Of a stretch of 62,344 nucleotides of DNA, positions 1-6,864 are shown piece after piece. Positions within the stretch are counted from its first letter, which is position 1. Each line of letters opens with the position of its first letter. The notes under the pieces are model-generated. The model searched no databases. It was not told the DNA's origin and saw only the letters and a program-made list of their open reading frames with translations. The DNA is taken from positions 1 through 62,344 of the forward strand of contig CAZFAJ010000008.1 of the NCBI GenBank assembly GCA_964517005.1. The letters are read 5' to 3'. The position numbers and the translations under genes are program-made. This stretch comes from CAYVBJ01 sp964517005. GTDB lineage: Bacteria; Bacteroidota; Rhodothermia; Balneolales; Balneolaceae.

Positions 1-59
1 AATCAAAGAAACTGCATTTAATAGAATGAAGCTTGATTTTCAGAAAGACTTGTGTGATT

Positions 60-218
60 AATAATGGCGGGATGGGGCTAAAGCCCATTCATGAACGGGG
101 GCGCAATCCGTGTCCGTTGACTGAAGTCAACGGCAATAAATATCTATTTCCGTTGGCTTTAGCCAACGGAAGACAGCTCCTCATGTAGGTTGGGCTTTAG
201 CCCCATTCCGCCATTATT
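60..218. repeat. Palindromic REP/MITE-like intergenic element
   Basis: The ends are a 28-bp inverted repeat with one mismatch: positions 60-87 (starting aataatggcgg) pair with 191-218. Two smaller hairpins lie inside: 114-133 (8-bp stem ccgttgac, 4-nt loop) and 150-169 (9-bp stem ccgttggct, 2-nt loop). The arms share the word ggctaaagcc/ggctttagcc, the look of REP-like repeats seen in many Bacteroidota-related genomes. No coding potential and no obvious target duplication at the edges. Mobilisation in trans by a RAYT-type transposase is inference; no such gene is in the window. Confidence 0.75.
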
Positions 219-280
219 CAAACTACTGTCCGAATCAATAAATCAATTTCAATCCATAAAAATGAACTCATATTTGATAC

Positions 281-393
281 CTCGTGTAAGATAAACATCC
301 CTCGAAAATTCTTTGAAGCCTCGGGACGGAAAGGCACCGGACCACGCTGTCTGGTCGCTAAACAGGTACGCTGAAATTTCAGCTGCCTTTTTT
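281..393 (+). promoter_or_regulatory. Structured leader ending in a terminator-like hairpin
   Basis: Upstream of the phosphodiesterase gene the sequence can form a hairpin gacca/tggtc at 340-356. It is followed by a 14-bp perfect palindrome gctgaaatttcagc at 370-383, flanked by GG (365-366) and CC (386-387) and a run of six T (388-393). That is the shape of an intrinsic terminator 56 bp before the start codon, as in an attenuated leader or a small RNA ending here. The core at 323-340 (gggacggaaaggcaccgg) loosely recalls the conserved core of c-di-GMP-I riboswitches, but several invariant positions differ, so I do not assign a class. Positions 219-280 show nothing recognisable. Confidence 0.35.
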
Positions 394-449
394 AATTCAG
401 GAAATTTTACATATTCTTCTCTCATAAAAAATTTAAAATCACTGGTTTC

Positions 450-1682
450 ATGGATCGAATTCCTTCAAAAATATTTATTAGTATCATTCTCACAACACTC
501 CTTTTATTGGGGTGTAAAACAGAAGAAAAAGCCCCGCCGTCACTTCTGTTAATCTCATTTGACGGGTTTAAACACAATTATTTCGAAAAAACAGACACAC
601 CTCATTTTGACCGGTTTATTTCCAATGGCGTAAAAGCTGAAGCTCTGATCTCCGTATTTCCCACCAAAACATTTCCCAATCACTATTCAATTGTTACAGG
701 GCTCTACCCCGAAAATTCCGGGTTGATCTCAAATAATATGTATGACCGTGAAATGGATGCTACCTACGCAATCCGTGACCGGGAAGCTGTTGAAAACCCC
801 GATTGGTATGAAGGCGAACCGATCTGGAATACCGTTGAAAAAAACGGTCTGCGGGCAGGTACACTTTTCTGGGTTGGATCCGAGGCACCCATCCAAAACA
901 TGCGTCCCACCCAATGGAAAATTTACGATGGCGATTTTCCCGAAAAAGCAAGAATCGATAGTGTTGTCCAATGGCTCGACAAAACCAGGGAGCCGGTTGT
1001 CGATTTTGCCACACTCTATTTCAGCGATGTGGATAGTAAAGGCCATAGATACGGCCTCCAATCCGACTCAATTGTTGCTGCCATCCAAAATGCAGATTTA
1101 TTGGTAGGATATTTGCACGAAAAGCTGGAAGCACACAATGTAACGGACAAAGTAAATATTATCATTGTTTCAGATCACGGAATGGCTGAATTATCAGAAG
1201 AGAAGGTGATTCTGATTGATGATCTCATTGACCTGGATAAAGTTCAGATGATTGACTGGACACCCGTAGCTATGATGAACCCGGAACCGGAATACATGGA
1301 GGAAGCTTATGATGCGTTGAAAGAAAATGAAACCATGGGTTACCGGGTTTACAAAAAAGAGAATCTGCCCGAACGCTTCAGAATAAAAAATCACCGGCGC
1401 ACCCCGGAGCTTATCGTCATTGCAGAAATTGGCTATACCATTACCACGAATCAGCGCCTGGATTCCTTTGTAAACAGACTGCCAGCTGCCACACATGGCT
1501 ATGACAACCGGGAACCCGACATGTTTGGTATTTTTGCCGCCGGCGGCCCTGATTTTAAAAACGGCTTGCAAACAGAACCGTTTGAAAATATCCATTTGTA
1601 TGAGCTGATGACGCATCTGCTTGAAATTGAACCTGCACCAAATGATGGCGATCTCAATGCATTGAGACATATTCTCAAATAA
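450..1682 (+). CDS. Lipoprotein phosphodiesterase / nucleotide pyrophosphatase (NPP family)
   Basis: A 410-residue alkaline-phosphatase-superfamily enzyme of the type I phosphodiesterase/nucleotide pyrophosphatase family, which splits nucleotides or other phosphodiesters outside the cytoplasm. The N-terminus is a lipoprotein signal with lipobox LLLGC, giving Cys22 as the anchor. Metal and nucleophile motifs are in place: Asp38 in SFDGF, nucleophile Thr74 in PTKTFPNH, Asp195 and His199 in DVDSKGHRYG, Asp242-His243 in SDHGM, and His349 in ATHGYDN. Length fits bacterial NPP enzymes. The next gene, 33 bp on, encodes an exported inorganic pyrophosphatase, which suggests that pyrophosphate from NTP cleavage is hydrolysed at once. 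Substrate cannot be fixed from sequence. Confidence 0.9.
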   Translation: MDRIPSKIFISIILTTLLLLGCKTEEKAPPSLLLISFDGFKHNYFEKTDTPHFDRFISNGVKAEALISVFPTKTFPNHYSIVTGLYPENSGLISNNMYDREMDATYAIRDREAVENPDWYEGEPIWNTVEKNGLRAGTLFWVGSEAPIQNMRPTQWKIYDGDFPEKARIDSVVQWLDKTREPVVDFATLYFSDVDSKGHRYGLQSDSIVAAIQNADLLVGYLHEKLEAHNVTDKVNIIIVSDHGMAELSEEKVILIDDLIDLDKVQMIDWTPVAMMNPEPEYMEEAYDALKENETMGYRVYKKENLPERFRIKNHRRTPELIVIAEIGYTITTNQRLDSFVNRLPAATHGYDNREPDMFGIFAAGGPDFKNGLQTEPFENIHLYELMTHLLEIEPAPNDGDLNALRHILK

Positions 1683-1715
1683 TACTGCTGCAAAATTCCT
1701 AATTTGTATTTCACT

Positions 1716-2327
1716 ATGAAAACCCCCGTTAAACCAATCAGATCAAAATGTAAGACCGTTGCCGCATTTTTGTTTCTGTTTTTAGTGACAGTTTTCATTC
1801 CATCCCATTCAATCGCGCAGAACACTCTTTCATTTACCGCTATTGTTGAAATTCCTGCCGGAACCAATGTAAAGTGGGAGTACGATTATGAGAAAGAGCA
1901 GATGGGTGTGAGCCGGACTGATGGGAAAGAGAGAGTGATCAACTACTTGCCCTACCCCGGAAACTACGGTTTTCTCAAGGGTACGTACCAGGATCCTGAA
2001 AAGGGTGGTGACGGAGATGCACTGGACGTAATTATCATCTCTCAATCTGTTGAAAAGGAAACCACACTTTCCATTATTCCGATTGCTGTTTTGGAGTTGA
2101 TCGATTCAGGAGAAAAAGATGATAAAATTATCGCCATCCCATCCAGCCCCGATCTGCGAATCGTACATGCGGAATCTCTTGAGGAGTTGAACACAGATTA
2201 TCCCGGTATACTTGAGATCATCAAAACGTGGTTTCTGAACTACAAAGGCCGGGGAGTCATGAAGCTTTCAAATACAGGTGATGAAAAACGTGCGGTTGAA
2301 GTGATCCGGGAAAACACTGTTCATTAG
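1716..2327 (+). CDS. Exported family I inorganic pyrophosphatase
   Basis: Hydrolyses pyrophosphate to two phosphates. The family I signature DGDALDV is present (variant of DGDPLDV), as are the upstream EIPAGTNVKWEYD segment and YPGNYGF, so the Glu, Lys, Tyr and Asp active-site residues look intact; the distal DDK and NYK motifs are also there. Unlike the usual cytosolic enzyme it begins with a clear signal peptide: basic MKTPVKPIRSKCK, a hydrophobic core, and cleavage likely after HSIAQ. I start at ATG 1716 because the only earlier in-frame start is a TTG four codons upstream. It follows the NPP-type phosphodiesterase and probably shares its transcript. It converges on the next minus-strand gene 30 bp away. 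Confidence 0.9.
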   Translation: MKTPVKPIRSKCKTVAAFLFLFLVTVFIPSHSIAQNTLSFTAIVEIPAGTNVKWEYDYEKEQMGVSRTDGKERVINYLPYPGNYGFLKGTYQDPEKGGDGDALDVIIISQSVEKETTLSIIPIAVLELIDSGEKDDKIIAIPSSPDLRIVHAESLEELNTDYPGILEIIKTWFLNYKGRGVMKLSNTGDEKRAVEVIRENTVH

Positions 2328-2356
2328 GGATATGAGCGTGCCTTTTTCAGAGCGGT

Positions 2357-3805
2357 TTATCTAAACTCAACTCTCGGACACTTTTTTTCAAAGATTGATT
2401 TTGTAGTGTAAACTTTTTCTGACAGTGCCAGGGCAGCGGAATCAACAGGTATGGATAGTAGATGGCGATGCCAGGATTTAATCAAACTTTCGGAATTTTC
2501 ATCCAGAAACCGGCTGATATCACCTGCCCGGTACGCTTCCTTAAGCTCGACAGCCGGACGATTTTCTATCAGAAAATCCACAAATGAGCCGGTTACGGTA
2601 TAACTGACCACGCCCGGATATTGGTAAAAGCCTGAAAAACTGAACATCTCTTCCAGTTCCTTTCGCCCGGGCAGGGGACTTCTTGCTGCAACAACCTGGT
2701 CAATCGACACCTCTTCATCAAAACGGTCCGGGTCAAGCGCAACCGCCAATCCCTCAATCAGGCCGATGCTCAGAGATGCTCCAAACCTGTTGGCAAATTG
2801 TTTGGCAACTACATGAACCATTTCATGTTTCAAAACGCCGTTGAGATGCTCAAGTGCTATATGCATTTGGTCCTGTGAAAGCCAAACCGGAACAAAACTT
2901 GTATCACCGGCTCCTGTCAGCTCTTTTTTCTGATCTTTATTCTCGTAGAGATAACTGTGGATGGGATTTTCCCGGTACTGACTGATGTCAACATCAAGCT
3001 TTTCAGTGATAGTAGCCAGATATTCCTCACTCAGCGCGGCAATAGAAAGCAAACTGTCATCAGAAAGGCTGTCAGTTGAATAGTAGATATTGAAATGTTC
3101 TGAATGATACTCAGAGCCCAGACTCTTCTGAATTCTCTCTTCGGGTGATATGATTCCAAAGTTACTAAGGCCTGAATAAAAAAAGATGAGAAATAGCATC
3201 GAGAGGACCAGCATGACCCTTGATAAAACCTCTTCTTTAATGGATGGTATAAACCAAAAAACAAATCCCCATGCAATTGTGCTCATTCTGAAAAATAAAA
3301 AACGTGAATCCATCGTAACTGTTTCATCATAAATGGGCCCCGGCCAGTAACCCCAGATGTGATTAAAAAAATAGAGTTGCGGAAACCGCAAAAATTCAAC
3401 AAGTACAGGTGCAACAGCCAGGATCAAAAGCAGGCTACAGGTAAGTAAAACCGGTCGTTTTAATTCAAATTGTTTTATCAGGCGTCCGGCAGAAATTCCA
3501 AGAAACAGGGAGGGAAATGGAATAAGAAGCCAGAAAGCCAAACCGTGAAATGAGTAACACCCGGTTGCCAGATCAGAGAGAAAGAGGGGCAGACTCCAGC
3601 CGATCAGTATTGAAAAAGAGTTTTTCACCGTTTTCAATACAGAGCGATACCCTCCGGCAACCCATGAAGCTGCTAAAAAACAGATAATACACCCCGAGAG
3701 AGCAGCAGACTCCCAGTGAAAGTTTCGCAGCAGCGGGACAAAGAGAAACAGAATTCCTGTTATTAATCCTGTAATCAAGTATGTAAAGGCGGCACTATTT
3801 TTCAT
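2357..3805 (-). CDS. Membrane-anchored peptidase-MA-like metallopeptidase
   Basis: A 482-residue protein with about six or seven hydrophobic segments in residues 8-215, followed by a soluble domain. That domain carries the zinc motif HEMVH (327-331) and a downstream EGLA (351-354), the gluzincin arrangement of peptidase MA-like families: two His ligands and catalytic Glu in HExxH, third ligand Glu351. Whether the catalytic domain faces the periplasm depends on the number of membrane passes, which I cannot settle. It lies alone on the minus strand, convergent with the pyrophosphatase. The substrate is unknown; proteolysis is inferred from the motif only. Confidence 0.65.
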   Translation of the reverse strand: MKNSAAFTYLITGLITGILFLFVPLLRNFHWESAALSGCIICFLAASWVAGGYRSVLKTVKNSFSILIGWSLPLFLSDLATGCYSFHGLAFWLLIPFPSLFLGISAGRLIKQFELKRPVLLTCSLLLILAVAPVLVEFLRFPQLYFFNHIWGYWPGPIYDETVTMDSRFLFFRMSTIAWGFVFWFIPSIKEEVLSRVMLVLSMLFLIFFYSGLSNFGIISPEERIQKSLGSEYHSEHFNIYYSTDSLSDDSLLSIAALSEEYLATITEKLDVDISQYRENPIHSYLYENKDQKKELTGAGDTSFVPVWLSQDQMHIALEHLNGVLKHEMVHVVAKQFANRFGASLSIGLIEGLAVALDPDRFDEEVSIDQVVAARSPLPGRKELEEMFSFSGFYQYPGVVSYTVTGSFVDFLIENRPAVELKEAYRAGDISRFLDENSESLIKSWHRHLLSIPVDSAALALSEKVYTTKSIFEKKCPRVEFR

Positions 3806-3876
3806 ATAAATGGATGAAATCAGTATAAAATTTCACAATGACAGGGACTTTAGATACGCTTAAAAGAATCCGGGAA

Positions 3877-4109
3877 TAGCCCCCATTTCTCACAAATAAT
3901 TTTGTGAGAGTTTGGTAATCTTGTTATAAACAATAGTTTGAACGACAATTTACAGCTTTTTAAAAATAACAGTATGTAAAACCGGCGAAATTTGCCCGTC
4001 TGCTGCGTTGTCACGAAAATGGTTTGCTCAGCGTACTCAGGTACGCTTCCGCTACCATTTACGCGACGCCTTGCAGAAGACCAAATTTCTTGGTGAGAAA
4101 TGTGGGATA
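3877..4109. repeat. Palindromic element with imperfect terminal inverted repeats
   Basis: It fills most of the 311-bp gap between the peptidase gene and proline dehydrogenase. The ends 3877-3893 and 4093-4109 are 17-bp inverted repeats with two mismatches. Just inside the left end is a hairpin ctcacaaa/tttgtgag (3889-3908). The centre is a gcgtac/gtacgc hairpin (4031-4046) inside a longer imperfect palindrome that starts gaaattt and ends aaatttc (about 3987-4088). The sequence differs from the element at 60-218. No coding potential. It sits 7 bp from the stop codon of proline dehydrogenase and could double as its terminator. Confidence 0.65.
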
Positions 4110-4116
4110 GCGCCGC

Positions 4117-4971
4117 CTATTTCTTGAACAGGTTTTTAGCTACAAAGAAAATATTCTCTTTTCGCTCGAGTAACCTTCGTTTAAAGTAAGGATACCACAT
4201 CTTTCCGTAAGGTATGTAGACTCTGGTATTATATCCGCCGGCAGCCAGTTCACTCATGGTCTCTTCCCGCAAACCGTATAGCATCTGTATTTCATATCGA
4301 GCCTTGCCGATATTTTTTTCATCCGTATAGCGAAGCAGCCATTCAATGATTTCATCATCGTGTGAAGCAATTCTCGGGTATGTGGTTTTTTCAAGTAATA
4401 CTCTGGTATATTCTTTAAAAGCTTCCCGAATAGCCGGCATTTTTTGCAAAGCTATTCGCTCAGGTTCGCCGTAGGCACCCTTACAAAGCCTCACATCCGC
4501 ACCAATGGATGCCAGTTCGGGAATATCCTGTTTTGACCTGTGCAAGTAGGCCTGTATTACAATGCCAACATGTTTACCATATTTTTGAAATGCATCCTTG
4601 AATATGTCAATTGTCCGTTGGGTATAGCCGGAGCCTTCCATATCAATTCTTACGAATTGATCCAGGTTTTTTGCCTCATCCAGAAGGCGGTAGAGGTTTT
4701 TCAGGCAGAATTCCTCGCTGATATCCAGCCCTATCATGGTTAGTTTGATTGAAATTGTGCTGTCCAGATCTGACTCATCAATTTTTCTTAACAGCCTGAT
4801 GTATGTATCAACTGTTTCCGAAGCTGTCTCTGCTTTTTTTACATTCTCACCGAGCAGGTCGAGGGTTACTTTGATTTTTTTGTCATTCAGTGCCCTGGCT
4901 TTTGGAATTGTATCTTCAAAATTTTCTCCGGCCACAAAACGGCGGGCAAGTGCAAACGGTAGTTGAATCAT
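4117..4971 (-). CDS. Proline dehydrogenase, monofunctional
   Basis: FAD enzyme that oxidises proline to pyrroline-5-carboxylate and passes electrons to quinone. The 284-residue protein matches the stand-alone catalytic barrel, not the long bifunctional PutA. Family motifs are visible: RLCKGAY (161-167), LYGLR (231-235), RVYIPYG (250-256), and the C-terminal YPYFKRRLLER (260-270) that lies over proline and the flavin. The partner pyrroline-5-carboxylate dehydrogenase is not in the window. The gene stands alone on the minus strand, 187 bp from the divergent start of the next gene. Confidence 0.93.
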   Translation of the reverse strand: MIQLPFALARRFVAGENFEDTIPKARALNDKKIKVTLDLLGENVKKAETASETVDTYIRLLRKIDESDLDSTISIKLTMIGLDISEEFCLKNLYRLLDEAKNLDQFVRIDMEGSGYTQRTIDIFKDAFQKYGKHVGIVIQAYLHRSKQDIPELASIGADVRLCKGAYGEPERIALQKMPAIREAFKEYTRVLLEKTTYPRIASHDDEIIEWLLRYTDEKNIGKARYEIQMLYGLREETMSELAAGGYNTRVYIPYGKMWYPYFKRRLLERKENIFFVAKNLFKK

Positions 4972-5157
4972 AATTTCTGAAGTTGATTGGTTTATTTTTT
5001 AAAATAAGTAAGAATTGATAAATCTTGAGGCTTTTTTTGCAATATCCACTGAATCATATTTTATATAGAAATACATTTATAAATATTTATCAAACCTGAA
5101 ACTTAAAACTGCCTCTTTCCGTAGCAATAATAAATGTCAATACACATACATTCTATT

Positions 5158-6096
5158 ATGAAATCCTCAAACTTATTTACACTGATTAAATTATTGGTCA
5201 CAACAATGCTTTGTATGCTGATATCTGAAACAGGATATTCGCAAGTGATCGATGATGCATACATGATGCGTTCGTTCGATCTGAATTCTCCGGAAGTAAA
5301 CATCTCTACATCCGGTGGATTTATAAATGTGATCGGACATAATGAAAACAGAGTCCGGGTCGAAATGTACGTCCGTAAAGGCAGCAGATACCTGGATCAG
5401 TCTGATACGGAACTTGATGATTATGAGATCGATATTTCATCAAGCGGTAACAAAGTTACAGCCTCAGCCAAAAGAAAAAGTTCCGGGTTGAAATTCTGGA
5501 ATAATAACAATCTGAGTATCTCATTTATCGTCTACACTCCGGTTGAATCGATTGTAAACGGCCGCACAAGCGGCGGAAGCATGAGCGCTGAAAATTTGTC
5601 AGGAAGAGTCGATTTAGCAACCAGCGGGGGCAGCATTAATCTTGATACCATTACAGGAAGTACTAATGTAAGAACCTCCGGCGGCAGCATGAAGTTCGCA
5701 AATATTCAGGGGGATCTTACCGGAAGTACAAGTGGCGGTTCTATTGCAGTTAAAAATGCAGATGGTACCCTGAATATGAGAACTTCCGGAGGAAGTATTA
5801 AACTCGAAGAAATTGCAGGAGCGATTTCGGCACGCACAAGCGGCGGAAGTATCACAGCTTTAACAGATGACTCCCAATGCAGTATGGATTTAAGAACCAG
5901 TGGCGGCAATATCACCATAACAGTTCCGGAGGGTGCAGGTTATGAGCTGGATTTAAAAGGGAACAGGGTCTCTTCAACTCTGAATGAGTTCAGTGGTGAG
6001 GTAGAAAAAAACAAACTTGCGGGAACCATTTACGGAGGCGGGCCATTGATTGCCGCGCGCACCTCAGGAGGCTCAGTTCGTATAAATTATCGTTAA
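5158..6096 (+). CDS. Exported DUF4097-like protein with 18-residue TSGGS repeats
   Basis: About 312 residues with a signal peptide ending near GYSQ; I start at ATG 5158 because the earlier ATG at 5134 puts a hydrophilic tail before the signal. The middle carries the word TSGG followed by S plus Ile or Met, with exact 18-residue spacing over six copies (first at nucleotide 5566), then a seventh after 20 residues and further copies near both ends. This is the pattern of DUF4097/GIN-type domains, which fold as a right-handed beta-solenoid. No catalytic motif is visible. Role unknown; surface or periplasmic adhesion or scaffolding is a guess. A strong terminator follows. Confidence 0.75.
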   Translation: MKSSNLFTLIKLLVTTMLCMLISETGYSQVIDDAYMMRSFDLNSPEVNISTSGGFINVIGHNENRVRVEMYVRKGSRYLDQSDTELDDYEIDISSSGNKVTASAKRKSSGLKFWNNNNLSISFIVYTPVESIVNGRTSGGSMSAENLSGRVDLATSGGSINLDTITGSTNVRTSGGSMKFANIQGDLTGSTSGGSIAVKNADGTLNMRTSGGSIKLEEIAGAISARTSGGSITALTDDSQCSMDLRTSGGNITITVPEGAGYELDLKGNRVSSTLNEFSGEVEKNKLAGTIYGGGPLIAARTSGGSVRINYR

Positions 6097-6112
6097 TCAT
6101 ATCAGTCATTTT

Positions 6113-6152
6113 AAAAAAAGGCATTTTCATTCTATGAAGATGCCTTTTTTTT
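6113..6152 (+). terminator. Intrinsic terminator after the solenoid gene
   Basis: An 11-bp stem (ggcattttcat with atgaagatgcc, one G-T pair) closes a 3-nt loop. It is flanked by a run of seven A on the left and eight T (6145-6152) on the right, so it could work in both directions. It separates the solenoid gene from the oxidase operon. Confidence 0.85.
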
Positions 6153-6262
6153 ATATATTTGGATGAAGGTGTCTTTTTACTTTTACGTAAAAGCAGCCTT
6201 ACTTTCAGGGTTATTATTCAGAGATATACTTTCTAAATCACAACAAATAAAATCGGATTGAT

Positions 6263-6394
6263 ATGACAGAAAAAAATGAATTCAAGGAAGATGAGTTTGT
6301 TCCCAAAGGGGCAATGGCCTTTTTCATCATCATGATTGTTATGTTTACAGTCATGTGGTTTTCACTCTACTTTGAACTTTTGGGGAGGGGTTAG
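6263..6394 (+). CDS. Cytochrome c oxidase subunit IIa-like small membrane protein
   Basis: A 43-codon gene read directly from the sequence: ATG at 6263, TAG at 6392. The product has a charged head (MTEKNEFKEDEFVPKG) and one membrane helix (AMAFFIIMIVMFTVMWFSLY). It ends 2 bp before the subunit II start. In ba3-type oxidases subunit II has only one membrane helix, and a separate tiny subunit IIa supplies the second; size, topology and position all fit. Confidence rests on this context, since so short a protein carries little sequence signal. Confidence 0.8.
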   Translation: MTEKNEFKEDEFVPKGAMAFFIIMIVMFTVMWFSLYFELLGRG

Positions 6395-6396
6395 TC

Positions 6397-6864
6397 ATGG
6401 GGAATTCAGAAAAATGGGCACTTAGCATTAGCGGTTTGCTGCTGATCGTATTTCTTGTTGCTATCGTTTATGCTTCTGCAGCAAAGGGAATTGAAGTTCC
6501 TACCTGCATAACTGATGTAGAACCCTTTGACAGAGATACACTCTTCCAGGTTGGGGAAAATCAATATGAACTTCAAATGGTTGCAAGAATGTGGGCCTTC
6601 CAGCCCTCCACTATTGAACTTCCTGTAGGGGCAGAAGTTGATCTGTACCTGACATCTCAGGATATCATTCATGGCTTTCATGTGGAAGATACCAACCTGA
6701 ACCTGATGGCGGTTCCCGGTGCTATTAATTACATGAAAGTAACATTTGATAAACCGGGCACTTTCTTTTTTGCCTGTCACGAATACTGCGGGGCTGCTCA
6801 TCACACCATGGCAGGCCGGTTTGTGATTACTGAACCGGAAACTCAAACAGGAGCCCAGCCATGA
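6397..6864 (+). CDS. ba3-type cytochrome c oxidase subunit II
   Basis: Carries the CuA centre that receives electrons from a soluble or tethered donor. 155 residues, with one membrane helix (about 7-28) and a cupredoxin domain. CuA ligands are His92 (IIHGFH), Cys127, Glu129 (backbone), Cys131, His135 and Met138 in CHEYCGAAHHTM. The short single-helix form is typical of B-family ba3 oxidases. The stop overlaps the subunit I start by 4 bp (ATGA), implying translational coupling. Confidence 0.95.
   Translation: MGNSEKWALSISGLLLIVFLVAIVYASAAKGIEVPTCITDVEPFDRDTLFQVGENQYELQMVARMWAFQPSTIELPVGAEVDLYLTSQDIIHGFHVEDTNLNLMAVPGAINYMKVTFDKPGTFFFACHEYCGAAHHTMAGRFVITEPETQTGAQP

Noticed and set aside
323..340. 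Calling the leader a c-di-GMP-I riboswitch
   Set aside because: The resemblance is limited to one core stretch; the tetraloop hairpin and other invariant positions are missing.
313..552. Open frame crossing the leader and the start of the phosphodiesterase gene
   Set aside because: It overlaps a well-supported gene in another frame and its product has no signal or domain; it also covers the hairpins.
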